Shown here one piece after another: positions 25,296 through 34,233 of a stretch of 64,000 bases of DNA. This DNA comes from Paracnuella aquatica (GTDB lineage: Bacteria > Bacteroidota > Bacteroidia > Chitinophagales > Chitinophagaceae), in assembly GCF_003332885.2 (NCBI RefSeq), contig NZ_QOWJ01000001.1, positions 558,001-622,000 of the forward strand. The letters run 5' to 3'. The notes beneath the pieces are model-generated. The model saw only the letters and a list, made by a program, of their open reading frames with translations. It did not search any database and had not been told where the DNA came from. The first letter of the stretch is position 1; every line of letters begins with the position of its first letter. A program made the position numbers and the translations under genes.

Positions 25296-26099
25296 ATGGC
25301 CAGAATCATAGGTGTAGCCAATCAAAAAGGCGGTGTGGGCAAAACTACAACCGCCATTAACCTTGCAGCTTCTTTTGCGGTGCTGGAATACAAAACGCTG
25401 CTGATCGACGCCGATCCGCAGGCAAACAGCACTACCGGCGTGGGTTTTGACCTGCAGAATGTGACGCAGAGCCTGTACGACTGCATGGTGAACAATGCAA
25501 CGGCCCGGGATGTGATCCTGAAAACCGATATACCCTATCTCGATCTCATTCCTTCGCATATTGATTTGGTGGGCGCCGAGATTGAAATGATCAATTACCC
25601 CAACCGGGAAAGCGTGCTGAAAGGCTTGGTGGACGAGGTGCGCAACGACTATGATTTTATCATCATGGACTGTTCGCCGTCGCTGGGCCTGATCACGGTA
25701 AATGCGCTGACCGCTTCTGATTCGGTAATTGTGCCGGTGCAGTGCGAATTTTTTGCCCTGGAAGGTTTGGGCAAATTGCTGAACACCATCAAGATTGTAC
25801 AAAGTCGCTTGAACACGTCGCTGGTGATCGAGGGTATTTTGATGACCATGTACGACGGCCGCCTGCGCCTTTGCAACCAGGTGGTGAGCGAAGTGCGCCG
25901 CCATTTCGAAGACCTAGTTTTTGCCACCATTATCCACCGCAATGCCCGCCTCAGCGAAGCGCCCAGCGTAGGTAAACCGGTAATTTTATACGATGCCAAC
26001 AGCAAGGGTTCGGCCAACTACCTGAACCTGGCGAAGGAGATTTTGCAGAAGAACAATATGACCAAGATTCCGCAGGAGGAACGGACGATGGAACTGTAG
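25296..26099 (+). CDS. parA: Chromosome partitioning ATPase ParA/Soj
   Basis: 267-residue ParA ATPase that positions chromosome origins together with ParB. The deviant Walker A motif KGGVGKTTT occupies 11-19 with the signature Lys11, followed by LLIDADPQANSTTG (Walker A'), and DFIIMDCSPSLG (Walker B). The C-terminal half includes VIEGILMTMYDGR, and HRNARLSEAPS as in Soj proteins. The usual partner parB follows, but is here separated by an unrelated gene. Confidence 0.95.
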   Translation: MARIIGVANQKGGVGKTTTAINLAASFAVLEYKTLLIDADPQANSTTGVGFDLQNVTQSLYDCMVNNATARDVILKTDIPYLDLIPSHIDLVGAEIEMINYPNRESVLKGLVDEVRNDYDFIIMDCSPSLGLITVNALTASDSVIVPVQCEFFALEGLGKLLNTIKIVQSRLNTSLVIEGILMTMYDGRLRLCNQVVSEVRRHFEDLVFATIIHRNARLSEAPSVGKPVILYDANSKGSANYLNLAKEILQKNNMTKIPQEERTMEL

Positions 26100-26104
26100 G
26101 TATT

Positions 26105-26131
26105 AGTCGGGAGTTATGAGCCGGGAGTTGG
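26105..26131. repeat. Short tandem-like repeat left of the four-helix-bundle gene
   Basis: CGGGAGTTATGAG and CCGGGAGTTGG form two imperfect copies of a GGGAGTT unit directly after the parA stop codon. It resembles the simple intergenic repeats elsewhere in the window and has no evident coding or regulatory role. Confidence 0.5.
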
Positions 26132-26195
26132 CAATCGAAAAAATTTTTTGCTGTCTGTTCAAATGGCTTTGATAAACTGTTTCAACTAAAACTAA

Positions 26196-26558
26196 ATGGG
26201 CGACCTGAAAAACCTGATTGTGTACCAAAAAGCGTTTCAGTTGGCCCTGGACATTCATCAGGTTTCACAAGCGTTTCTTCCTGACGAGAAATTTAGTTTA
26301 ACCTCCCAAATAAGGCGGTCGAGCCGCTCTGTTTGCGCTAATCTTGCAGAAGCTTACCGCAGAAGAAAATACAGGCAACATTTTTTATCGAAACTTGCCG
26401 ATTGCGAATCGGAAAATACGGAAACAGCTGTCTGGCTTGATTTTGCCTTTGCATTTAAATATTTTAACGACGCAGTCTTCAAAGATTTTTCAGACCGAAA
26501 CGTTGAAGTCGGCAAAATGATTTGGTTCATGATTCAAAATCCCGATCGTTTTTGCTGA
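26196..26558 (+). CDS. Four-helix-bundle protein (S23/TIGR02436-like)
   Basis: 120 residues that form four amphipathic helices. LIVYQKAFQLALDIHQVS, LTSQIRRSSRSVCANLAEAY and the QHFLSKLADCESENTETAVWLDFA region match the family first seen as proteins in 23S rRNA intervening sequences and also as Avd accessory proteins of diversity-generating retroelements. No reverse transcriptase or rRNA gene is nearby. Base composition is more A/T-rich than parA and parB, and short direct repeats flank it, which suggests insertion into the par operon. The function in this setting is unknown; many Bacteroidota genomes carry such genes in scattered positions. Confidence 0.8.
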   Translation: MGDLKNLIVYQKAFQLALDIHQVSQAFLPDEKFSLTSQIRRSSRSVCANLAEAYRRRKYRQHFLSKLADCESENTETAVWLDFAFAFKYFNDAVFKDFSDRNVEVGKMIWFMIQNPDRFC

Positions 26559-26572
26559 ATGAAAACAGACCC

Positions 26573-26600
26573 TGAACTTTGAACTCTGAACTACGAACTA
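26573..26600. repeat. Four tandem 7-base GAACT repeats ahead of parB
   Basis: Four copies of a heptamer of the form GAACTnn (GAACTTT, GAACTCT, GAACTAC, GAACTAA) run in phase just before the parB ATG, which begins four bases after them. They might affect parB translation, but more probably belong to the same class of intergenic simple repeats. Confidence 0.7.
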
Positions 26601-26604
26601 AATA

Positions 26605-27525
26605 ATGAGTACTCCCAAACCTAATAAAGACTTACTCGGTAAAGGAATCCGTTCCCTGTTGCAAGGCATTGACTCGGAGTTGAAAAACACGTCGGGCAAC
26701 CTGAAAGAAAACGCGGTGGAAGCCGCTACCGGCATCCTGCGCATCCCGGTGGCACAAGTGGAACCGAACCCCAAGCAACCGCGCCGCGATTTTGATGAGC
26801 AGGCCCTGCAGGAACTGGCGCAGTCCATCCGGATCCACGACATCATCCAGCCCATTACGGTATCGAAAGTGGGCGCCAATAAATACCGCCTTATTTCCGG
26901 TGAACGCCGTTGGCGTGCCGCTAAGCTGGCCGACCTGAAAGACATTCCGGCCTACATCCGCCAGGCCAACGACCAGGAACTGCTGGAACTGGCCTTGCTT
27001 GAAAACCTCCAACGCGAAGACCTCAATGCCATGGAAGTGGCGCTAAGCTATAAGCGCATGATGGAAGAGTTGGAATATACGCAGGAGCAGGTAGCCGAAC
27101 GCATGGGCAAAGACCGCAGCACGGTGACCAACTATATTCGTTTGCTCAAATTGCCGCCGGATATCCAAGTGGCGGTGCGCAGCGGCGAGCTGAGCATGGG
27201 CCATGCCCGTGCCCTCATCAACGTAGATACGGTGGACAAGCAACTTTATATTTTTAACCAGATCAAGGAAAAAGCCCTGTCCGTAAGGCAAACCGAAAAC
27301 CTGGTGCGGGCCCTGTATAAGGAAGCTACACCCGATGATAAAAAGGGCGCTACACCTTCCCTGCCACCAGTTTATAAAAAAATTGAGGACAAACTAGCTA
27401 CGCATTTCAGCACCAAAGTGGCGCTGAAACACAGCAAGAACGGCAGCGGCCAAATATCGATCGATTATTATTCGCTGCAGGAGTTGAACAAACTGCTGGA
27501 GCAGATGAATGTGACGATCGAATAA
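26605..27525 (+). CDS. parB: Chromosome partitioning CTPase/DNA-binding protein ParB
   Basis: 306 residues, normal for ParB/Spo0J. The N-terminal nuclease-like/CTP-binding domain includes PNPKQPRRDFD near 55-64 and GERRWRA at 99-105; LLENLQREDLNAMEVA near 131 and a helix-turn-helix at about 158-182 (TQEQVAERMGKDRSTVTNYI) bind parS. A C-terminal dimerisation helix (LQELNKLLEQMN) closes the protein. No convincing parS site is seen in this window. Separated from parA by the four-helix-bundle gene; gene order after it (DUF5683, dapB) is as commonly seen in Bacteroidota. Confidence 0.95.
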   Translation: MSTPKPNKDLLGKGIRSLLQGIDSELKNTSGNLKENAVEAATGILRIPVAQVEPNPKQPRRDFDEQALQELAQSIRIHDIIQPITVSKVGANKYRLISGERRWRAAKLADLKDIPAYIRQANDQELLELALLENLQREDLNAMEVALSYKRMMEELEYTQEQVAERMGKDRSTVTNYIRLLKLPPDIQVAVRSGELSMGHARALINVDTVDKQLYIFNQIKEKALSVRQTENLVRALYKEATPDDKKGATPSLPPVYKKIEDKLATHFSTKVALKHSKNGSGQISIDYYSLQELNKLLEQMNVTIE

Positions 27526-27614
27526 AATCGGTGACTGAGAAGCTGCAGCGTTTTGTGCAAGCGCATGGTCATGCAAATACCTGACCGAAACATTTTTATA
27601 CAAGAAAGAAATAC

Positions 27615-28340
27615 TTGTTGGCGAAAGAAAATTTATATAAAACCGTTGTTACCCCGTTTTGTGTAATGCTGTTGGTGTTGATGTCGAATAAAGCAGCGGC
27701 ACAGCAAAAAGATACACTCAACCAGAACAGCAAAGTGGTGGTGCAAACCGATACGACCAAGCCCCTGATGCGTGCCGATTCGCTGGTGCGGCTGGCGCCA
27801 CCGGTATACGACAGCAAAGTGGACTCGGTTGTAAAAGTGCACTCACCCCGCAAAGCAGCCATCCGTTCGGCCATTCTGCCCGGCTGGGGCCAGATTTACA
27901 ATGGTAAATACTGGAAGTTGCCCATCGTGTATGGCGCTTTGGGTGTGTCGGGTTATGTTTTTTTTACCAATATTCAAACCTACCGCGACCTGCGTTTTGC
28001 CTACCAGGCAAAATATAAAGCTTCGCTGCCGGTGCAGAATCCAAATGATCCAAGCCAGCGCGGGCCTTTTAGAGACACTAGCGACCTGATCCGCATCAAG
28101 CCGGAATACATGCCCTATGACCAGGAGTCGCTGCGCTACAACCGCAACAACTTCCGCAAATACATTGATTACTCATTCTTATTCTTTATAGCGCTTTGGG
28201 GCCTCAACGTGGTGGATGCAACGGTTGATGCACACCTTAAAGCTTTTGATGTAAGTCCGGATTTAAGCCTGCGGTTTAAAGCAGGATATTTTGACGTGGC
28301 CCGAACCGGAGGTGTTGGACTGGTGCTCACCTTTAAATAA
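27615..28340 (+). CDS. DUF5683 membrane protein
   Basis: 241 residues from a TTG at 27615 (ATG 27666 would give a very short signal sequence). The N-terminus is a signal-like helix ending NKAAAQQ, then a Thr/Ser/Val-rich linker, and the core block RSAILPGWGQIYNGKYWKLP followed by a hydrophobic helix and, near residue 185, SFLFFIALWGLNVVDATVDAHL. The GWGQIYNGKYWK motif is diagnostic of the DUF5683 family. Function unknown; the conserved place between parB and dapB in Bacteroidota suggests a cell-envelope role. A 14-base gap to dapB implies co-transcription. Confidence 0.85.
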   Translation: MLAKENLYKTVVTPFCVMLLVLMSNKAAAQQKDTLNQNSKVVVQTDTTKPLMRADSLVRLAPPVYDSKVDSVVKVHSPRKAAIRSAILPGWGQIYNGKYWKLPIVYGALGVSGYVFFTNIQTYRDLRFAYQAKYKASLPVQNPNDPSQRGPFRDTSDLIRIKPEYMPYDQESLRYNRNNFRKYIDYSFLFFIALWGLNVVDATVDAHLKAFDVSPDLSLRFKAGYFDVARTGGVGLVLTFK

Positions 28341-28354
28341 ACAATTGCAACGAT

Positions 28355-29089
28355 ATGCGCATTGCACTGATCGGTTATGGAAAAATGGGGCAAATGATTG
28401 AATCCATTGCCCTGGAACGCGGCCACGAGATTGTATTAAAAATATCCATCGACAATACAGCCGATTTTACAAAAGAAGCGGTGCAACGGGCCGATGTGGC
28501 CATTGAATTTACGACGCCGCACAGCGCCTTTGCCAACGTAACGCAATGCCTGCAATGGGGCGTGCCGGTAGTATCGGGCTCCACCGGTTGGAACGACCGA
28601 CTGGATGAGGCAAAACAAATGTGCGTTGAAAATGGCGGAGCGTTTTTACATGCGTCCAACTTCAGCATTGGGGTAAACATTTTTTTCGAGGTAAATAAAT
28701 TGCTGGCACGCCTGATGGCCACCCATCCCGAATATGAGGCATCGTTAAAAGAAATCCACCATACGGCTAAACTGGATGCACCCAGCGGCACCGCTGTAAC
28801 CCTTGCCGAGCAAGTGTTGCAGGCCCTTCCGCACAAAAAGGGATGGACCAACGAGCCTGCGCAAAATGGTGCCGAACTCTCCATCATCAGCGAACGGGTG
28901 GACCCGGCTCCGGGTACGCATCATGTAAAATACACATCGGAGATCGACGACATCGAAATCATTCATACGGCACACAGCCGCAAAGGATTTGCACTGGGCG
29001 CCGTGCTGGCTGCCGAATTTGTGGCCGGTAAAAAAGGTGTTTTTTCAATGAGTGATGTGTTGGGTTTAGGCGCCGCAAATACGCAATAA
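28355..29089 (+). CDS. dapB: 4-hydroxy-tetrahydrodipicolinate reductase DapB
   Basis: 244 residues; NAD(P)H-dependent step of lysine and diaminopimelate synthesis, so it supplies peptidoglycan precursor. The nucleotide-binding motif GYGKMGQ is at 7-13. The catalytic/substrate segment EIHHTAKLDAPSGTA runs from 133 to 147, with the His pair 135-136 and Lys139 typical of DapB. Preceding SGSTGW and ASNFSIGVNIF blocks also fit. It is the last gene of the par-DUF5683-dapB unit and is followed by a strong terminator. Confidence 0.96.
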   Translation: MRIALIGYGKMGQMIESIALERGHEIVLKISIDNTADFTKEAVQRADVAIEFTTPHSAFANVTQCLQWGVPVVSGSTGWNDRLDEAKQMCVENGGAFLHASNFSIGVNIFFEVNKLLARLMATHPEYEASLKEIHHTAKLDAPSGTAVTLAEQVLQALPHKKGWTNEPAQNGAELSIISERVDPAPGTHHVKYTSEIDDIEIIHTAHSRKGFALGAVLAAEFVAGKKGVFSMSDVLGLGAANTQ

Positions 29090-29160
29090 TTAATGTGCCA
29101 TAAACATCAATTATTCGCCAGATTTTGTTGTGAGTAAAATGACATCACCAAACTTTAAAT

Positions 29161-29200
29161 AAACAAAGAAGCCAGTGCAGGTGCACTGGCTTCTTTGTTT
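29161..29200. terminator. Bidirectional terminator between dapB and the CAP gene
   Basis: Perfect 19-bp stem (29161-29179 with 29182-29200) with only two bases in the centre. The right arm runs into the stop codon of the converging CAP gene (29199). Confidence 0.9.
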
Positions 29201-29690
29201 ACCTCGATCCAAAATTTTGCGTCCAATATTGGCCGACCCGGGCGACACCCATTTCTTTATATTTCGGGTTCAGCATGTTTTTGCAATGCCCCGGGCTTTG
29301 CTTCCACGCCTCTACCACTTCGTTCTCGCTTTTATAACCAAGGCCAATATTTTCGCCAAATGTCATCCACCGGTACCCGGCCGCGTCGATGCGTTCCCCG
29401 GCATTATTGCCTTCCGGCGAATAGTGATTGAAATATTTACGCGTTTGCATGTCCCTGCTGTGCACCAGCGCAGCCTGTTCCAGTTGGTCGTTCCAGGTAA
29501 GTGCAGGTGCTGCGGGGTAAAATGTATCGCCACATTTGCCACCGGTACTTCGGAATTTATTTACCAACCTTAAAATGGTTGTTTTGTTCAGCCCTTCGCC
29601 CGGAATGGGCCGGGATGCAGGCTTCTGCGGCGTTGGATCGCCGGATAGTGCAAAGGTCAGGATCGAGGAAAGCAAGATGTTGTACGGCAT
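29199..29690 (-). CDS. CAP-domain (SCP/PR-1-like) secreted protein
   Basis: 163 residues from ATG 29690, which gives a hydrophobic leader (MPYNILLSSILTFALS). The CAP domain carries its usual blocks: LVNKFRSTGGKCG, LTWNDQLEQAALVHSRDM, a HYSPEGNNAGERI segment with the cavity His/Glu set, GENIGLGY, and the HCKNMLNPKYKEMGVA block. Bacterial CAP proteins are secreted and of largely unknown function. The 27 codons before the chosen ATG overlap the divergent promoter region and have no signal character. Confidence 0.85.
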   Translation of the reverse strand: MPYNILLSSILTFALSGDPTPQKPASRPIPGEGLNKTTILRLVNKFRSTGGKCGDTFYPAAPALTWNDQLEQAALVHSRDMQTRKYFNHYSPEGNNAGERIDAAGYRWMTFGENIGLGYKSENEVVEAWKQSPGHCKNMLNPKYKEMGVARVGQYWTQNFGSR

Positions 29691-29764
29691 AGGATCAGTC
29701 TTACTCCACCATAACAAATGACAACGCCTAAAAATTGCAGGTGCGCCGTTAAAAAAATGTTGGT

Positions 29765-31672
29765 TTGTCACCTTATGAAAAAATTTGGAAACAGCCCAAT
29801 GATACCGGTCATATAGTGGGCGGAAAATATACCTTCTCTTTGGGCCAAAACTTATTCAAAGGCATGCAGTCACCGCACCAGTTTCACATCCCGGTTATGG
29901 GATTGGCTTACACCATCGACTCCCCCATTAAAGTTGCCCGCTTTGGAATTGCATCAGTTATTTCCATTGTTGAAGACCGGCTTATTGAAATGATGCGCCA
30001 TTATTATTGCCAAAAGCTCGACCGGCCATTTGTGCCTATTTCCAATAAAGAAGAAGATTACCGGGCACGGCGCATCACCGAGTACCTCAACATGGTGCAG
30101 CAAATAGTGCAGGAGCAGGTGAGCATATTGAAACAGCAGGCCTTTGAAGCAGGCAGCGAAATTGCCAAATATTTTGAAATGCTGCCGCCCGGAAGTTTTC
30201 TGCAACACGCTTACCAAACTATGCTGCAAACAAAAGATGCGGCAATCCAATACGGCCAACAACAATGGCTGCGCCAGCAGATCACACCGGGGGCGATTGA
30301 TGTAAACATCATGACCAAGGTGGATAAAGCGAACTACAACAAGGAAGGTGTAGCAATTGAAAACGGGTCCGATGCATCGGCTGCGCTGCGTGGATACATG
30401 AGCAGTGACCTCACCGACTCTTCGATCGTTTTTTCAGCCGGATTGAATCCAAGATTATTCAATTACCTCGAATTATTTCGGCAACTCGATGCAACGCCAA
30501 CTGGTGAATTTTCAAAAAAAGTAGTCATCAAAGTAAGCGACTATCGGTCGGCCTTGATCCAGGGAAAATACCTGGCGAAAAAGGGGATTTGGGTCAGCGA
30601 GTTTCGCATTGAGTCGGGCCTGAACTGCGGCGGACATGCATTTGCCACCGAAGGCTTTTTACTGGGTCCCATCCTGCAGGAATTTAAAGATAAAAAAGCC
30701 GAACTTTCCGATGCACTGTTTGCCCTCTACGCTCCTGCCATTGCGGCCAAAACAGGCGCCCACTTTCACCAACCGCACCCTATCAAATTCACGGTGCAGG
30801 GCGGCATAGGCACGACCGAAGAAGCAGCATTTTTACAAACACAGTATGGGATTGAAAGCACTGGGTGGGGTTCGCCATTTCTGCTGTGCCCCGAGGCAAC
30901 AACAGTTGATGCGGAAACGTTGCAGCAATTGTGCGCTGCCGGCGAAGGCGACATTGTGCTGAGCCACAATTCACCATTGGGCGTGCGGTTTCATTACTTA
31001 AAAAACACCACTGGCGAACAGGAAAAACTGGATCGCATAATGAGTGGCAAAGCCGGCAGCCCCTGCACCGAAAAGCACCTCGTGTCGAATACTGAATTTA
31101 CCAAAGAGCCCATTTGCACCGCGTCGGTAAAGTACCAACGGCTGAAATTGGCGCAATTGAACGGCAACCCAGAACCGGCTCCAGATTATGCGCTGCAAAA
31201 ACAAAAAATTCTCGATAAGGAATGCCTCTGTGTTGGCCTGATCAATTCGGCGGTAAAGGCTTACCAGTTGCCCATTTTAAAAAGGCAGGAAGGCGTTACC
31301 ATTTGCCCCGGGCCCAACACGGCTTACTTCGACAAGGAGGTGACGTTGCAGCAAATGACGGATCATATTTATGGCCGCACCAACATAATTTCCAATGCCA
31401 AAAGGCCGCATTTTTTGATCAAAGAATTAGGGCTGTATTTAGGTTATTTGCAGGAACAGATGGCCGAGCAAGCACATACTTTAAAGGATGGTCTTTCCAA
31501 ACAGTTGATCACATTCATTCAAAACCTGCAGGAAGGCATTGCGTACTATGGTAACATAGTTGAACAAATTACGAACGACCAAAATCAGCAGGCCATTTTT
31601 ATGCAAGCATTAAACAGTGCAAAACAAAAGCTGGAAAGTTTGCTGCCGCAAAAAGTGGCACAACCAGCCTAA
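29765..31672 (+). CDS. Large uncharacterised protein, probable frameshift at its start
   Basis: 635 residues in the open frame from TTG 29765. No signal peptide. I do not recognise the family with confidence; NCGGHAFATEGFLLGPIL (near 285-302) and the GGIGTTEEAAFLQTQYGI block recall flavin-binding TIM-barrel proteins such as nitronate monooxygenase, and several Cys (in CTEKH, PICTAS, KECLC) could hold a metal or cluster. The beginning is odd: ATG 29775 lies one frame away, and adding one A to the six-A run at 29778-29783 would give MKKIWKQPNDTGH leading directly into the open frame, a more natural N-terminus than the TTG start. Either the TTG is used or a base has been lost. The C-terminus is a helical, Gln-rich coiled region. 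Confidence 0.65.
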   Translation: MSPYEKIWKQPNDTGHIVGGKYTFSLGQNLFKGMQSPHQFHIPVMGLAYTIDSPIKVARFGIASVISIVEDRLIEMMRHYYCQKLDRPFVPISNKEEDYRARRITEYLNMVQQIVQEQVSILKQQAFEAGSEIAKYFEMLPPGSFLQHAYQTMLQTKDAAIQYGQQQWLRQQITPGAIDVNIMTKVDKANYNKEGVAIENGSDASAALRGYMSSDLTDSSIVFSAGLNPRLFNYLELFRQLDATPTGEFSKKVVIKVSDYRSALIQGKYLAKKGIWVSEFRIESGLNCGGHAFATEGFLLGPILQEFKDKKAELSDALFALYAPAIAAKTGAHFHQPHPIKFTVQGGIGTTEEAAFLQTQYGIESTGWGSPFLLCPEATTVDAETLQQLCAAGEGDIVLSHNSPLGVRFHYLKNTTGEQEKLDRIMSGKAGSPCTEKHLVSNTEFTKEPICTASVKYQRLKLAQLNGNPEPAPDYALQKQKILDKECLCVGLINSAVKAYQLPILKRQEGVTICPGPNTAYFDKEVTLQQMTDHIYGRTNIISNAKRPHFLIKELGLYLGYLQEQMAEQAHTLKDGLSKQLITFIQNLQEGIAYYGNIVEQITNDQNQQAIFMQALNSAKQKLESLLPQKVAQPA

Positions 31673-31674
31673 CA

Positions 31675-31725
31675 AAAAAGCATAAAAAAAGCGCAGAAAT
31701 GATCTGCGCTTTTTTTATGCTTTTT
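31675..31725. terminator. Bidirectional terminator between converging genes
   Basis: Perfect 23-bp stem (31675-31697 and 31703-31725) with a 5-nt loop, A and T tracts on both sides. It overlaps the stop codon of the S9 peptidase at 31724. Confidence 0.95.
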
Positions 31726-34180
31726 ATTTTTTCCGCTCTACCTCTCGGTCCATTTCTTCAATGCTTACCGGGAAGTCTTTCTTTCCCAGCAAGTGCTCGC
31801 TGAAGTAGTCGGCCATACGCCAGAACGAGTACTCGGTCATATCGCCAAATGCGTGCCGCTGACCGGGCAAGATCACCAGATCGAAACGCTTGTTTGCTTT
31901 GATCAAAGCATTGGCCATGCGGATGGTATTGCCTGGGTGAACGTTGTTGTCAATGTCGCCGTGCATCAGCATCAGGCGGCCTTTCAGGTTCTTTGCCAAC
32001 TCTGGGTTTTTATCAATGGCATAGGTAAATGTGGTATCGCCTTTTTCACCCACCACTTCTTTTACGCCGTGGTGTTTTTCACTCCACCAGCGGTTGTAAA
32101 TCGAGTTGTCGTGGTTGCCAGCAGTGGATACCGCCACTTTAAAAAAGTCGGGGTACACCAGCAGTGCAGCAGTGCTCATAAAGCCACCACCCGAATGCCC
32201 GTGAATGCCCACACGGGAAACATCAATGAACGGGTAGCGATCGCCCAGTTGCTCCACGGCTGCTTTTTTATCAGCAAGGCCATAATCGCGCAGGTTGCCG
32301 TAGCCGTAGTTGTGGTACCATTTGCTGCGGCTGGGGTGTCCGCCGCGGTTGCCCACGGTTACTACCACAAATCCTACTTGCGCCAGGCGGTCGATGCGAT
32401 CCATGCCGCGGCCAAAAGCTTTGTTCACCGCCTCGGTTTGCGGGCCAGGATACACATACTCAATTACCGGGTATTTTTTCGTCGAGTCGAAGTTGAACGG
32501 CTTGTACATCACCCCATACAAATCGGTCACACCATCGTCGGCTTTTACTTTAAAAATTTCGGGGAACCTGTAGCCGGTGCTGAACAACGCAGACAGGTCG
32601 GCCGTTTCCAGGTCCATTACTTTGCGGCCATCGGAGGTAAATAACACGGATTTTGGTACCGTGTTTACCCGCGAAAAGCTGTTGACAAAATAATTACGCG
32701 AATCGGCCATGCTCATTTCATGCTCAAAGTCGCCAGGGTTGAGCAGGCGCAAACCAGTACCGTCGAAATTAACGCGGTACAGGTGGATGTAATAAGGATC
32801 CTCGCCTTTCTCCCGGCCATTGGCTGAGAAATACAGCACCCTTGCTTTTTCGTCAATGCCCACAATGTCTTCGCAGTGCCAGGCACCGGATGTGATCTGG
32901 TTTTTCAGTTTGCCGGCACCATCATACAGGTAAAAATGCGCCCAGCCGTCGCGTTCGCTCCAGTGGATCAATTCCTGTCCACCGTTTACCAAACCAGGCC
33001 TGCGGGTTTCGATGTAAGTATTCAGCTCTTCGCGAATAAGCGGTTGTACGGCACCGGTAGTAATGTTAACCGAGCAGAGGTCAATGCGCTTCAGGTCGCG
33101 GCTGGTGCGGTAGAAGTACAACTGGTTGGGTGTGCCCAGCCAGGTAAGCGTACGGTATTCATCATCGCGGCTGCTTTCTTTTACCGGCGCGGCTTGCAGG
33201 TTGATCACCTGGTCTTTGAATTGTTTGATGTCCAGTTCGCGGCGTTGTTTACTTTGTACATTAAATAGCAACACCTGAGGAATCGGCGCTTCTTTTTCGC
33301 CGGGCATGTGGTACTTGTAGGTTTCCAGCGTAGGCCTTGGCTCCGCAATTGAATTAATTACCCACAACGGTTTTACCTGCCGGTTGTCGGTGCGGATCAC
33401 TGCAAAATGTTTTGAATCGGGGCTCCAATAAGCGAATGCACTTTTGCGCTTATCCTTATTTTTTTCCTTATCGATATTTGTTTCGCTGTTGCTTTCGCCA
33501 AAGCCAAAAAACTCGATGCCGTCAGTCGTCAATTGCTGCTCCACAATAGTACTGTCGGACTCATTCTGCAGCGCCTTTTCGTAGTTGGCGCGGTCCATCA
33601 TGTAGAGGTTAAAACGGCGGGCAAACAAAATGGTTTGACCATCCGGTGAAATCGAAGCCCAGGACGGTTTTCTTTTCGGCTTTTTAAAACCGGTCAGTTC
33701 GGTTAGTTGGCCTGTATTGAGGTTGTATTCGAAATAATGCACCTTTCTTTCTTTCACCGGCTTTGCATCTTTTTTGGTGCTGTCGCGGCGTTCAATTTCC
33801 TGTGTGCTTTTTACTTCAAACTGGATGCGGGTTTCATCGCCAATGAAACGCATGCTGTCGATGCTGAGGTGTTGCGCATCAAACGGATCTTTCACAATCT
33901 TGGTGATCTCGGCAGCCATCTTTTCATTGTCGAATAGCGGGCGTTTTTGGCCTTTAGCGGCATCTACGAGGTACCAGGTTTTGCCGCTGGATGTAGACCA
34001 TTCGTACCAAAAGCGGTCGCCGTTTTTTAACCAATGCGGGTCAACGGCAGTGCTGAAAATAAGTTTGTCTAATTTCTTGGGCGAGAACCGGGCGGCCATT
34101 TGGTAATTGGGCTCGGTGGCTTGTTGGGCATGGGAATAAATGAGTGCCAGGCACAACACAAGGGTTGAAAAAAATCTCAT
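31724..34180 (-). CDS. S9 family (DPP-IV-like) prolyl oligopeptidase
   Basis: 818-residue exported serine peptidase. N-terminal signal peptide (MRFFSTLVLCLALIYSHAQ), a seven- to eight-bladed beta-propeller (about 35-540), then an alpha/beta-hydrolase domain. The nucleophile is Ser663 in GHSGGGF, followed by the Asp in MLMHGDIDNNVHP and the His in LPGQRHAFG. Family members cut dipeptides after Pro or Ala in the periplasm or outside and help peptide use. It is probably transcribed alone from a promoter near 34195. Confidence 0.92.
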   Translation of the reverse strand: MRFFSTLVLCLALIYSHAQQATEPNYQMAARFSPKKLDKLIFSTAVDPHWLKNGDRFWYEWSTSSGKTWYLVDAAKGQKRPLFDNEKMAAEITKIVKDPFDAQHLSIDSMRFIGDETRIQFEVKSTQEIERRDSTKKDAKPVKERKVHYFEYNLNTGQLTELTGFKKPKRKPSWASISPDGQTILFARRFNLYMMDRANYEKALQNESDSTIVEQQLTTDGIEFFGFGESNSETNIDKEKNKDKRKSAFAYWSPDSKHFAVIRTDNRQVKPLWVINSIAEPRPTLETYKYHMPGEKEAPIPQVLLFNVQSKQRRELDIKQFKDQVINLQAAPVKESSRDDEYRTLTWLGTPNQLYFYRTSRDLKRIDLCSVNITTGAVQPLIREELNTYIETRRPGLVNGGQELIHWSERDGWAHFYLYDGAGKLKNQITSGAWHCEDIVGIDEKARVLYFSANGREKGEDPYYIHLYRVNFDGTGLRLLNPGDFEHEMSMADSRNYFVNSFSRVNTVPKSVLFTSDGRKVMDLETADLSALFSTGYRFPEIFKVKADDGVTDLYGVMYKPFNFDSTKKYPVIEYVYPGPQTEAVNKAFGRGMDRIDRLAQVGFVVVTVGNRGGHPSRSKWYHNYGYGNLRDYGLADKKAAVEQLGDRYPFIDVSRVGIHGHSGGGFMSTAALLVYPDFFKVAVSTAGNHDNSIYNRWWSEKHHGVKEVVGEKGDTTFTYAIDKNPELAKNLKGRLMLMHGDIDNNVHPGNTIRMANALIKANKRFDLVILPGQRHAFGDMTEYSFWRMADYFSEHLLGKKDFPVSIEEMDREVERKK

Positions 34181-34233
34181 GTGAACTGAAACAAGTTTAA
34201 ACTTTAAAAATCTGCAGCAGCAAGTTATTTAAT

